Part shown: positions 18,242-25,963 of the stretch, one piece after another
Position numbering within the stretch: the first letter of the stretch is position 1
How the letters are laid out: every line of letters starts with the position of its first letter
Assembly (NCBI RefSeq): GCF_014203235.1
Contig: NZ_JACHIN010000015.1
Location: forward strand, 204,432 to 268,431
From: Nonomuraea endophytica
GTDB taxonomy: Bacteria > Actinomycetota > Actinomycetes > Streptosporangiales > Streptosporangiaceae
Direction: 5' to 3'
Length of the DNA: 64,000 nt
Translations under genes and position numbers: made by a program
The notes under the pieces: generated by a model
The model's database searches: none
Told to the model about the DNA's origin: nothing
The model's input: only the letters and a program-made list of their open reading frames with translations

Positions 18242-19774
18242 CTACGACTCACTGTACGCAAGCCGCAAGGCACGGCTCACGGCGGCCGCCACCTCTTCGG
18301 TCCCCGCTCGGGGGATCATCGCGGCGATGTGGGCGTCGGGCCTGACGAGCCATGCCTCATCCGGCGCCGCACCGAGAGTCTCGGCCAGGGCTCCGGTCCC
18401 ATCGATCTCCGCGAGCTCGCGAATGGCGAGCGGCGCCGTAGTCACCTTCCCCAAGATCTGGGCAAACAAACCCGAATCACACATTTCACCCAGGAGTAGC
18501 AGGAAACCACCTCTGCACATCTCGCGCAGCCGTCCGCCTGGAATGGGACAGTCGGGGAGGATCACCCCGGGCGCCGGAGCCGGGCTCTGCCCCCTGGGCG
18601 GGCGCCCGGCGAACGGGCGGCCAGGCGTGGTGAGCGGGGAGTCGACGTACCAGTACGGCTCGGCGAAGCGCCCGGAGTCGATCTCCTCGATCGCGCCCCG
18701 CTCCAGCACGTCGCGCTGGTGCGCCCGCCCGGCCTCGTCGGCGGGCACCAGGAAGCGCATGGTGGCCGTCGTGACCTCCAGGTTCTCCCGGGCGGCGGCG
18801 TGCCGTTCGTCGTGGTAGGTCTCCAGCAGTTCCTCCGGGGCCCAGCCGCGCAGGACGGCGGCCAGCTTCCAGGCGGCGTTCTCGGCGTCGGGCACGCCGG
18901 AGTTGAGCCCGCGGGCGCCGAAGGGGGCCACGAGGTGCGCGGCGTCCCCGGCCAGCAGGACGCGTCCCACGCGCATCCGGGAGGCGATCCGGGAGTGGAA
19001 GCGGTAGACCGACTGCCAGACGAGCTCATACGGCCGATTACCGATGATTTGCCTGATTTTTCGCGAAATATCATCTGATGTTGCGAGGTAGCCGGGCGGG
19101 ACCTGCCAGTCGATCCGATACGTCGAGCCGGGACACGGGTGGATGAGGACCTGGCGGCCGGGGTTCCACGCCGGGTCGAAGTAGAAGCGGCGCTCCTGCT
19201 CCCAGCCCGGCAGATCGGCCCGGATGTCGCAGATGAGGAACTGGTCGTCGAAGGAGTGCCCGTCGAAGGTGACGCCGAGCGCCTGCCGTACCCCGTGGGC
19301 GCGGGCGCCCGCGCAGACCAGCACATAGGGCGCGCGCGTCAGCCCGTCGCCGCAGCGGACCGTCACCCCCTCGCCGTCCTGCTCCAGGCCGGTGACCTCG
19401 CGGTCCCAGCGGACCTCGATCAGCGGCTCGGCGGCGATGGCCGCGTCGAGCAGTTCCTCGGTGCGGGCCTGCGAGATGTTGACGAACGGCGGCAGCGGGC
19501 CCTGCGCGCCGAAGCTCCACGAGAACAGCTCGCGGTCGCGGTAGTAGGTGCGCGCGGTGGTCCAGGTCAGGCCCTCCTCGGCCACCTGCGGCACGCCCAG
19601 CGACGCCCACAGGTCGAGCACGTCGCGCTGCTGGCAGATCGAACGCGAGCCCTCCAGGTCGCGCGCGGGCCTGCGGTCCAGGACCAGCACCCGCAGCCCC
19701 CAGCGGGCCAGCAGCAGCGCCGCCGTCTGGCCGACCGGGCCCGCGCCGACCACTATGACTGCAGGGCCGCCCAT
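18242..19774 (-). CDS. FAD-dependent aromatic monooxygenase (PheA/TfdB/MhpA-like)
   Basis: 510 residues of the class A flavoprotein hydroxylase family. The FAD-binding GAGPVGQTAAL is at residues 8-18, and the second FAD motif is RVLLAGDAAHLVAPFGARG. The C-terminal 120 residues form the thioredoxin-like domain seen in phenol hydroxylase relatives. Such enzymes hydroxylate phenolic rings with NAD(P)H and O2. Start ATG at 19774 is chosen at the glycine-rich fold start; it overlaps the end of the metallo-beta-lactamase-fold gene by 22 bp. Placed after paaE on the same strand, it may extend the range of aromatic substrates. Confidence 0.88.
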   Translation of the reverse strand: MGGPAVIVVGAGPVGQTAALLLARWGLRVLVLDRRPARDLEGSRSICQQRDVLDLWASLGVPQVAEEGLTWTTARTYYRDRELFSWSFGAQGPLPPFVNISQARTEELLDAAIAAEPLIEVRWDREVTGLEQDGEGVTVRCGDGLTRAPYVLVCAGARAHGVRQALGVTFDGHSFDDQFLICDIRADLPGWEQERRFYFDPAWNPGRQVLIHPCPGSTYRIDWQVPPGYLATSDDISRKIRQIIGNRPYELVWQSVYRFHSRIASRMRVGRVLLAGDAAHLVAPFGARGLNSGVPDAENAAWKLAAVLRGWAPEELLETYHDERHAAARENLEVTTATMRFLVPADEAGRAHQRDVLERGAIEEIDSGRFAEPYWYVDSPLTTPGRPFAGRPPRGQSPAPAPGVILPDCPIPGGRLREMCRGGFLLLLGEMCDSGLFAQILGKVTTAPLAIRELAEIDGTGALAETLGAAPDEAWLVRPDAHIAAMIPRAGTEEVAAAVSRALRLAYSES

Positions 19775-20700
19775 ACGTCCCTGTCCCTCTCGGCGGTCCA
19801 GATGACCGGCCGCTCGATCCCGTGCAGCTCGTCCCACAGCCGCGAGACGTCGAACGGCAGGCAGTGCTCGAAGATCGGCCAGCGTCCGTAGCGGGGCGCG
19901 AGCGCCGCGTGGGTGCGCTCGAAGGCCTCCTTCAGCGTACGGCTGCCGCCCACCTCCCTGATCATCACGCGCAGGAACTCGCGGGTCTGGGCGATGGCCG
20001 CCTCGACCCCGTCCTTGCCCGTCGCCACCGCGCCCCTGCCGCCGACCAGCGTCTCCGCGCCGAACGCCGCCACCCGGTCGAGCGTGCCGGAGGCCCAGTC
20101 GCGGTGGAAGGCGTCGCCGGTGTACAGGGCGGCCTGCGACTCCACCAGGTCTCCGGCGAACATGATCCGGTGCTTCGGCAGCCACATCACCAGGTCGCCC
20201 TCGGTGTGGCCGCGCCCGCAGTACTTCAGGACCAGGTCGCCCCTGTCGCCGCCCAGGTCGATGGTGAAGCGGTCGCTGAACGTGGCGGTGGGCCAGGTCA
20301 GGCCGGGGATCGAGGCGGGTTCCTTGAACAGGCGGGGCATCCTGCCGTACTCGCTGGCCCAGTCCTGCTCGCCGCGCTCGGCGATGAGCTCGCGGGTCTT
20401 CTCGTGCGCCACGATCACGCCCGCGCCGAACGCCGACGCGCCCAGGACCCGCACCGCGTGATAGTGGGACAGGACCAGGTAGCGCACCGGTTTGTCCGTG
20501 TGCTCACGCAGCATCGCCAGCCACTCGCGGGCGGCGACCGGGGTGGCCAGCGCCTCGAAGCACACCACGAAGTCCTCGCCCTCGACCGCGCCCACGTTGG
20601 GGTCGCCTTCGGCGGTGAGCGCGTAGACGCCCTCGGCCAGGACGTGCAGCGTCTGCCGCTTCTCGCCCAGATCCTCCGATGAGGCGAACGGCTTGGCCAT
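19753..20700 (-). CDS. Metallo-beta-lactamase-fold hydrolase with altered metal motif
   Basis: 315 residues with the MBL fold (about 30-230). The first metal motif, normally HxHxDH, reads H79-Y-H81-A-V-R84, so the Asp and second His that bind metal 2 are missing. The later GRGHTEGD and FAGDLVES motifs are kept. Some relatives with HYHAV are known to me as annotated hydrolases, but their activity is not established. Start ATG at 20700 has AAGGAG nine bases upstream; a GTG at 20718 would place the ribosome site inside the gene. Coupled to the FAD monooxygenase by overlap. Confidence 0.8.
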   Translation of the reverse strand: MAKPFASSEDLGEKRQTLHVLAEGVYALTAEGDPNVGAVEGEDFVVCFEALATPVAAREWLAMLREHTDKPVRYLVLSHYHAVRVLGASAFGAGVIVAHEKTRELIAERGEQDWASEYGRMPRLFKEPASIPGLTWPTATFSDRFTIDLGGDRGDLVLKYCGRGHTEGDLVMWLPKHRIMFAGDLVESQAALYTGDAFHRDWASGTLDRVAAFGAETLVGGRGAVATGKDGVEAAIAQTREFLRVMIREVGGSRTLKEAFERTHAALAPRYGRWPIFEHCLPFDVSRLWDELHGIERPVIWTAERDRDVWAALQS

Positions 20701-20718
20701 CTTCTTCCGCTCCTTCAC

Positions 20719-20833
20719 AACAGGCGCTTCACAGGCGTCTTCACAGGCGAACTCAGGCGTTCTCCGGCGTTCTCCGGCACTCTCTTTGCGTCTTCAGGCG
20801 TTCTCACGCGTTCTCTGGCGCTCTCTTGCGTCT
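20719..20833. repeat. Degenerate AGGCGTTCT-type repeats between paaE and the MBL gene
   Basis: This 115-bp gap is built of imperfect units such as TTCAGGCGTTCTC, TTCTCCGGCG and CTCTTGCGTCTTCAGGCG repeated several times on the plus strand. I see no terminator or promoter of standard form in it. It separates the tightly packed paa genes from the MBL/monooxygenase pair. Confidence 0.6.
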
Positions 20834-21838
20834 TCAGGCGTCGAAGTCCGCTGTCACGTGTTCGGTTACGGGGTGGCTCTGGCAGGCCAGCCGGTATCCG
20901 GCCGCCAGCTCTCCGGGCTCCAGCGCGTAGTTCTGGTCCATCGTGACCTCACCCTGGCTCAGCCGGACGCGGCAGGTGCCGCAGACGCCGCCCCTGCACG
21001 CGTAGGGGGCGTCCGCGCGCACCCTCAGCGCGGCGCCGAGCAGGCTCTCGTCGTCGCGCAGGTGCACGCGCGTGGTGCGGCCGTCGAGCGTGAAGTCGAA
21101 AACCGCCCCATCCGGTACGGCATGCGTCCTCGCGACCGGCTCCCCCGCGTAGAACAGCTCGTAGTGGACCTGTCTGCCTCCCAGCATGCCCCTGACCGTC
21201 TCGACCAGGCCGATCGGGCCGCACAGGTAGTACTCGTCGGCCTCGCCCAGCAGGGGCAGCAGGGTGCGCATCTTGTCCGCGTCGATGCGGCCGCTGGCGA
21301 TCGGGGCCTCCTGGGGTTCCTGGCTGAGGACGTGGAGGAGGTTGAGGCGGCTGCCGTAGGTGTCCTTCAGGTCGGCCAGTTCCTCGGCGAACATGACGTC
21401 TCTGGCGGTTCTGTTGCCGTACACGAGGGTGAAGCGGCTGAGCGGCTCGACCTCCAGCGTGGTCGTCAGCAGGGAGATGACGGGGGTGATGCCGGATCCG
21501 GCGACGATGGCCAGATGATGCCGCGATTTTTCGGGATATAGCGGGGTGGTGAACCGGCCGAGGGGCGGCATCGCCTCCACCACGTCCCCCGGCTTGAGCA
21601 TGGAGTTGGCCCACTCGGAGAACGCCCCGCCGGGGAGCCGCTTGACCCCGATCCTGAGGGGGCCGCCTGCCGGGGAGCAGATGGAGTAGCTGCGCCGTAC
21701 CTCCAGGCCGTCGAGGAAGACGCGCACGGTGAGATGCTGCCCCTGCACGAACGGCAGCCGCTCCTCGAACGTCACCGCCACCGCGTCGTCGGTCAGCCGT
21801 TCCACGGCCGCGACCGTGAGTGGCTGGAAGCGGCTCAC
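20834..21838 (-). CDS. paaE: 1,2-phenylacetyl-CoA epoxidase, reductase subunit PaaE
   Basis: 334 residues. The N-terminal ferredoxin-reductase part has the FAD motif RRSYSICS and the NAD(P) region IVAGSGITPVISLL. The C-terminal plant-type ferredoxin has ligands C281, C286, C289 and C319 (CRGGVCGTC ... C). It passes electrons from NADPH to the PaaA di-iron centre. GTG start at 21838 is one base from the paaD stop, completing the A-B-C-D-E order usual for this complex. Confidence 0.94.
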   Translation of the reverse strand: MSRFQPLTVAAVERLTDDAVAVTFEERLPFVQGQHLTVRVFLDGLEVRRSYSICSPAGGPLRIGVKRLPGGAFSEWANSMLKPGDVVEAMPPLGRFTTPLYPEKSRHHLAIVAGSGITPVISLLTTTLEVEPLSRFTLVYGNRTARDVMFAEELADLKDTYGSRLNLLHVLSQEPQEAPIASGRIDADKMRTLLPLLGEADEYYLCGPIGLVETVRGMLGGRQVHYELFYAGEPVARTHAVPDGAVFDFTLDGRTTRVHLRDDESLLGAALRVRADAPYACRGGVCGTCRVRLSQGEVTMDQNYALEPGELAAGYRLACQSHPVTEHVTADFDA

Positions 21839-21839
21839 G

Positions 21840-22307
21840 TCAGATCTCCTTGAAGTGGTCGAACGGCTCCAGGCACACGCGGCACGTGTAGAGCGCCTTG
21901 CACGCCGTCGAGCCGTACCTGCTGACCAGGCGCGTCTCCGGCGACCCGCACCGAGGACAACGCGCGCTCAACTCCAGCGCCACCGGCCCCCTGTCGCGCA
22001 GGTGGCCCGGCGGCGAGATCCCGTGCTCCCGCAGCTTCTCCCGGCCCTCGTCGGTGATCCAGTCCGTGCTCCAGGCCGGCGACAGCACCGTCGTGACCAC
22101 CGCGCCGGGCAGCGCCCGCCCGATGTCCTCGCGGATGGCGTCCATGGCCGGGCACCCCGAGTACGTCGGCGTCACCACCACCTCGAACCCACCATCCGCC
22201 CCCTGCCTGACCTCCCTGACGATGCCCAGATCGCCCAGCGTGAGCACCGGCAGCTCAGGATCCGGCACCGCGCTGACCACCGCCCTGGCCTGGGCGAGCG
22301 TCACCAT
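21840..22307 (-). CDS. paaD: Phenylacetate epoxidase maturation protein PaaD
   Basis: 155 residues. The MIP18/DUF59 domain (about 5-90) contains VPDPELPVLTLGDLG and the TPTYSGCPAMD motif. A zinc-ribbon-like C-terminus has CPRCGS and CRVCLEPF. PaaD is needed for the epoxidase, probably for iron-sulphur or di-iron assembly. Start ATG at 22307 is fixed by a seven-base overlap with the end of paaC and by the conserved N-terminus. A longer frame exists upstream but only covers paaC sequence. Confidence 0.93.
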   Translation of the reverse strand: MVTLAQARAVVSAVPDPELPVLTLGDLGIVREVRQGADGGFEVVVTPTYSGCPAMDAIREDIGRALPGAVVTTVLSPAWSTDWITDEGREKLREHGISPPGHLRDRGPVALELSARCPRCGSPETRLVSRYGSTACKALYTCRVCLEPFDHFKEI

Positions 22308-23095
22308 GTGGCGCCCTGGTGCTCGCGGTGCAGGGCCTGCATCTCGTCCAGCAGGACACCCAGGTGCTCGGTATGCACACCCTTGCGCCCGCCGTACCGC
22401 TGCTCGACACCTTCCGGCACAACCAGCCCCGCCTCCCCCAGCACCGCCCCCACATACTCCACCCAAGACTCCCTAAGCCCAGCGTCCTGGGCGTCCTGAG
22501 CGTCCTGTGCGTCCCGGGCGTCCTGAGCCTCCTGTGCGTCCCGGGCGTCCTGAGCCTCCTGTGCGTCCCGGGCGTCGTGGGCCTCCTGTGCGTCCCGGGT
22601 GTCCTGGGTGTCCCGGGCGTCCTGGGCATCTTGGGCGAAGAGCTCCCCCGTGAACGGCCAGAGCGCGTCCAGGGCGGCTGTCATGCGGCGGTGGCTCTCG
22701 TCGGTGCCCAGGCCGAGGCGCCTGGTCCAGAGGGCGGCGTAGTCGCGGTGGTAGGCGATCTCCTTGACGCCCTTGGCCGCCACGCCGTCCTCGGGATGCG
22801 CGCCGTACACCTCGAACAGGAAGCTCGCGTACAGCAGGTGCCGCACCACCGTGTGCGCGAAGTCCCCGTTGGGCTGCTCCACCAGCAGGCAGTTGCGGAA
22901 CTCTTCAGGCCCCCGCAGATACGCCAGCTCGTCCTCGTCCCCGACCCGCGACAGCAACGAACGCGCCTGCCCGAGAAGGTCGAGCGAGAGGTTGGCCAGA
23001 GCGACGTCCTCCTCAAGCGTGGGCGCCCGCGTGACCCACTCCGCGAGCCGCTGCGACAGTACGAGGCAGTCGTCACCGATCTCCAGGGAGTTCAC
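22301..23095 (-). CDS. paaC: 1,2-phenylacetyl-CoA epoxidase subunit PaaC with repeat-built loop
   Basis: 264 residues, GTG start within a GTGA overlap with paaB. PaaC is the structural ferritin-like partner of PaaA. Conserved helices are visible: ANLSLDLLGQAR, DFAHTVVRHLLYASF, KEIAYHRDYAALWTRRLG, and near the C-terminus GRKGVHTEHLGVLLDEMQ. Between GELFAQ (about 152) and LRESWVEYVG (about 206) the native linker is replaced by about 50 residues of DAQ/DAR/EAQ repeats, encoded by 9-bp and 27-bp units. Fold helices on both sides are intact, so the protein is probably functional with an enlarged charged loop. Confidence 0.92.
   Translation of the reverse strand: MNSLEIGDDCLVLSQRLAEWVTRAPTLEEDVALANLSLDLLGQARSLLSRVGDEDELAYLRGPEEFRNCLLVEQPNGDFAHTVVRHLLYASFLFEVYGAHPEDGVAAKGVKEIAYHRDYAALWTRRLGLGTDESHRRMTAALDALWPFTGELFAQDAQDARDTQDTRDAQEAHDARDAQEAQDARDAQEAQDARDAQDAQDAQDAGLRESWVEYVGAVLGEAGLVVPEGVEQRYGGRKGVHTEHLGVLLDEMQALHREHQGATW
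22482..22636. repeat. In-frame 9/27-bp minisatellite in paaC
   Basis: The plus strand shows GCGTCCTGG/GCGTCCTGT-like 9-mers grouped into 27-bp units (GCGTCCTGAGCCTCCTGTGC...). Two of the 27-bp units are identical neighbours, a sign of recent expansion. Every step is a multiple of three, and the reading frame of paaC stays open. Confidence 0.9.
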
Positions 23096-23364
23096 AGGTG
23101 CTTCACCCCCTCGGGCAGGTCGTAAAAGGTCGGATGCCGATACGGCTTGTCCCCCGCCGGGTCGAAGAACGCGTCCTTCTCATCCGGCGACGAGGCGGTG
23201 ATCTCACTGGCCGGAACCACCCAGATGCTCACGCCCTCCTGGCGGCGCGTGTACAGATCCCGCGCGTGCCGCAGGGCCAGCTCAGCGTCCTCGGCATGCA
23301 GGCTCCCGGCGTGCACATGCGACAACCCACGCTTGGGCCGCACGAACACCTCCCACAACATCAC
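23092..23364 (-). CDS. paaB: 1,2-phenylacetyl-CoA epoxidase subunit PaaB
   Basis: 90 residues, the usual size. LWEVFVRPKRGLSHVHAGSLHA and LALRHARDLYTRRQEGVSIWVV are the conserved elements, and the C-terminal PASEI is present. PaaB bridges PaaAC dimers. Either GTG at 23364 (GTGA overlap with the paaA stop) or ATG at 23361 (one-base overlap) may be the start; both give the same fold. The stop overlaps the paaC start by four bases. Confidence 0.95.
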   Translation of the reverse strand: MMLWEVFVRPKRGLSHVHAGSLHAEDAELALRHARDLYTRRQEGVSIWVVPASEITASSPDEKDAFFDPAGDKPYRHPTFYDLPEGVKHL

Positions 23365-24737
23365 CCCACCTCCCCAACCCCGGAACCGCCTTCCCGCAGC
23401 CCCACCCCATCCCCCGGCACCCCACGGTCCAACGGCCCCCGGTCTGACATCCCGGGCTCTGATATCCCCAGGTCCGTCATCCCGTGGTCCGACGACCTGC
23501 GGTCTGACATCCCGTGGTCCGACGACCCAGGGTCTGACAACCCGCGGTCCGACAACCCGCGGTCCGACAACCCGCGGTCCGACAACCCCCGGTCCGACAA
23601 CCCCCGGTCCGACAACCCGCGGTCCGACAACCCCCGGTCCGACAACCCGCGGTCCGACAACCCGCGGTCCGACAACCCAGGGTTCGACATCCCGTGGTCC
23701 GACAACCCCCGGTCCGACATCCCCAGGTCCGACAACCCCGGAGCTGACAACCCGGAGGCCGACATCCCACGGTCTTGCCTCTCGGAGCCAGTCGCCCCGG
23801 AGGTCGTTGGATCTGAGGTGGATGGGTGGAGGGTGGGGCGGGTGGCGTAGGCGGTGGCGGCTTCGCGGACCCAGGCGCCCTCCTCGTGGGCGCGGCGGCG
23901 GTGGGACATGCGTTCGGCGTTCAGGGGCCCGTCGCCCGCCAGCACGCGCTTGAACTCCGACCAGTCGATCTCACCGTGGTCGTAGTGGCCGCGCGAGGGG
24001 TTCCAGCTCAGGTCGGGGTCGGGGAGGGTGAGGCCCAGGATCTCGGCCTGCGGCACCAGCATGTCGATGAAGCGCTGCCGCAGCTCGTCGTTGGAGTGGC
24101 GCTTGATCTTCCAGGCCATCGACTGCGCGGAATGGGTCGACTCGGTGTCCGGCGGGCCGAACATCATCAGCGACGGCCAGTACCAGCGGTCCACCGCGTC
24201 CTGGGCCATGCGCTTCTGGGCGGGCGTGCCGTGGGCGAGCGTGTAGAGGAGCTCGTAGCCCTGCCGCTGGTGGAAGCTCTCCTCCTTGCAGATCCGCACC
24301 ATCGCCCGCGCGTACGGCCCGTACGAGCACCGGCACAACGGCACCTGGTTGACGATGGCGGCGCCGTCCACGAGCCACCCGATCGCGCCCATGTCCGCCC
24401 AGGTGGGGGTCGGATAGTTGAAGATCGAGGAGTAGCGCTGGCGGCCCTCGTGCAGGGCGTCGAGCAGTTCGTCGCGGTGGACGCCGAGCGTCTCGGCGGC
24501 GCTGTAGAGGTAGAGCCCGTGCCCCGCCTCGTCCTGAACCTTTGCCAGCAGGATCGCCTTGCGCTTGAGCGAGGGCGCCCGGGTGATCCAGCTGCCTTCC
24601 GGCTGCATGCCGATGATCTCGGAGTGCGCGTGCTGGGCGATCTGCCGGATCAGCGTCTTGCGGTAGGCGTCGGGCATGTCGTCGCGTGGTTCGATGCGCT
24701 CGTCCGCGTCGATGACTTCCTGAAATATCCCGCTCAT
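23361..24737 (-). CDS. paaA: 1,2-phenylacetyl-CoA epoxidase catalytic subunit PaaA with repeat C-terminal extension
   Basis: 458 residues against about 310-340 for normal PaaA. The ferritin-like catalytic domain ends near residue 300. It shows the di-iron ligand motifs QDEAGHG (about 71-77) and CKEESFH (about 148-154), plus GSWITRAP near the N-terminus. It epoxidises the ring of phenylacetyl-CoA. The remaining 150 residues are low complexity, including 22 five-residue units of GxSDx type, nine of them GLSDR in a row. Start ATG at 24737 has AGGAGG upstream and overlaps the paaH stop (ATGA). Confidence 0.94.
   Translation of the reverse strand: MSGIFQEVIDADERIEPRDDMPDAYRKTLIRQIAQHAHSEIIGMQPEGSWITRAPSLKRKAILLAKVQDEAGHGLYLYSAAETLGVHRDELLDALHEGRQRYSSIFNYPTPTWADMGAIGWLVDGAAIVNQVPLCRCSYGPYARAMVRICKEESFHQRQGYELLYTLAHGTPAQKRMAQDAVDRWYWPSLMMFGPPDTESTHSAQSMAWKIKRHSNDELRQRFIDMLVPQAEILGLTLPDPDLSWNPSRGHYDHGEIDWSEFKRVLAGDGPLNAERMSHRRRAHEEGAWVREAATAYATRPTLHPSTSDPTTSGATGSERQDRGMSASGLSAPGLSDLGMSDRGLSDHGMSNPGLSDRGLSDRGLSDRGLSDRGLSDRGLSDRGLSDRGLSDRGLSDRGLSDPGSSDHGMSDRRSSDHGMTDLGISEPGMSDRGPLDRGVPGDGVGLREGGSGVGEVG
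23446..23775. repeat. In-frame 15-bp minisatellite (22 units) in the paaA 3' end
   Basis: Twenty-two head-to-tail 15-bp units with consensus GACAACCCGCGGTCC on the plus strand. Units 7 to 15 (23536-23670) differ only at CGC/CCC and all encode the same five residues on the minus strand. Flanking units are more diverged, the usual pattern of a young array expanding from its centre. Confidence 0.95.
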
Positions 24738-25963
24738 CGATCCTCCTCCCACGTATAGAACCCTTTCCCCGACTTACGCCCCAGCTCCCCCGCGGCGACC
24801 TTCTCCCGCAGGATCCGGGGCGGCTCGAACCGTTCGCCGAGCTTCTGGTGCAGGTACTCGGCGATGGCCAGCCGCACATCCAGCCCCACGAGGTCGCCGA
24901 GCTTGATCGGCCCCATCGGGTGCCGGTAGCCGAGCTCCATGGCGGTGTCGATGTCCTCGGGCGAGGCGACGCCCTCCTCGACCATCCGCATGGCCTCCAG
25001 CCCCAGCAGCACCCCCAGCCGACTGGACGCGAACCCCGGCGAGTCGTTGACCACCACCCCCGTCTTCCCGATCAGCTCCACCCAGCCTTGGGCCCGCCCC
25101 AGCACGTCATCCGGAGTCCCAGCCGTGACCACGATCTCGACCAGCTTCTGCACCGGCACAGGATTGAAGAAGTGCAGCCCGATCAGCCGCTCGGGCCGCT
25201 CAAGCCCCGCCGCCAGTTCGCCGATGGACAACGAACTCGTATTGCTCGCCAGTACGGCCCGCTCCCCCGCCCGCGCCTCCGCCTCGGCCAGAACCTCGAC
25301 CTTGAGCTTGGGATCCTCCGGCACCGCCTCGACCACCAGATCCACACCATGCGGCACCGTCCCCATCACCAGCCGAGACAAGGCCTCCTCCGCACTGACC
25401 CCACCCCCTCCAGCGCCAACAGACCCCCGGCTGACCACCCCTGAACTGACCGACCCCGGGTTACCAGACCCAGGGTTGACCACCCCTGAACTGACCACCC
25501 CTGAACTGACCACCCCTGAACTGACCGACCCAGGGTTGCCAGACCCAGGGCTAGCCGACCCTGGACGGTCGGACCCAGGGCTGACAGACCTCGGGCTGAC
25601 GGACCTGGAGCTGACGGACCCAGAGCCGACAGACCCAGAGCTGACAGACCCCGGCCTGACGGACCCAGAGCCGACGGACCCAGAGCTGACGGACCTCGGG
25701 TTGACCGCGCCAGGGTCGGCAGACTCAGGGCTGGGTGGTGTTGTGAGGGGTTGGCCGGTGGGGGGTTGGGTGGTGGGGGTGGATTTGGATTCAGCTATGG
25801 CGAGGCCCTTGGCTATGCGGGCGTAGGCGGCTGCGGCTTCGGGTTCCTGGACGGTTACCTCGGCTCCGGCCGTAAGGAAGACCTGGGCTATGCCGGCGCC
25901 CATCCGGCCGCCGCCGATGACGGCCACCCGCAGGCGGGGTTCCTCTCGGGGTGCGTCGGTCAT
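24734..25963 (-). CDS. paaH: 3-hydroxyacyl-CoA dehydrogenase (PaaH-like) interrupted by a repeat insert
   Basis: 409 residues against about 280-290 for relatives. The NAD-binding start VAVIGGGRMGAGIAQVF is at residues 13-29. After AKGLAIAESK (about 50-59) comes an insert of about 125 Ser/Gly/Val/Pro-rich residues. The Rossmann domain then resumes at EEALSRLVMG, with LVVEAVPEDPKLK and ASNTSSLSIGELA. The catalytic His is in IGLHFFNPVP, and the C-terminal helical domain has NDSPGFASSRL and the region LGYRHPMGPIKLGDLVG. It oxidises 3-hydroxyadipyl-CoA-type intermediates. Start ATG at 25963 is in an ATGA overlap with the hydratase stop. Confidence 0.9.
   Translation of the reverse strand: MTDAPREEPRLRVAVIGGGRMGAGIAQVFLTAGAEVTVQEPEAAAAYARIAKGLAIAESKSTPTTQPPTGQPLTTPPSPESADPGAVNPRSVSSGSVGSGSVRPGSVSSGSVGSGSVSSRSVSPRSVSPGSDRPGSASPGSGNPGSVSSGVVSSGVVSSGVVNPGSGNPGSVSSGVVSRGSVGAGGGGVSAEEALSRLVMGTVPHGVDLVVEAVPEDPKLKVEVLAEAEARAGERAVLASNTSSLSIGELAAGLERPERLIGLHFFNPVPVQKLVEIVVTAGTPDDVLGRAQGWVELIGKTGVVVNDSPGFASSRLGVLLGLEAMRMVEEGVASPEDIDTAMELGYRHPMGPIKLGDLVGLDVRLAIAEYLHQKLGERFEPPRILREKVAAGELGRKSGKGFYTWEEDR
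25405..25785. repeat. In-frame 15-bp minisatellite inside paaH
   Basis: Plus-strand units such as CTGACCACCCCTGAA (three identical in a row) and GAGCTGACGGACCCA recur for roughly 300 bp, flanked by Thr/Pro-coding sequence. The unit length is 15 bp, as in paaA, and the two consensus sequences share TGAC-x-GACCC, so they may have a common origin. Confidence 0.9.

Noticed and set aside
22255..23125. Repeat-rich frames opposite or beside paaC
   Set aside because: They follow from the paaC repeat; the PaaC frame has the conserved helices and the GTGA overlap.
23446..23775. CRISPR array (short regular repeats)
   Set aside because: Units are head to tail at 15 bp with no unique spacers, in frame with paaA, and no cas genes are present.
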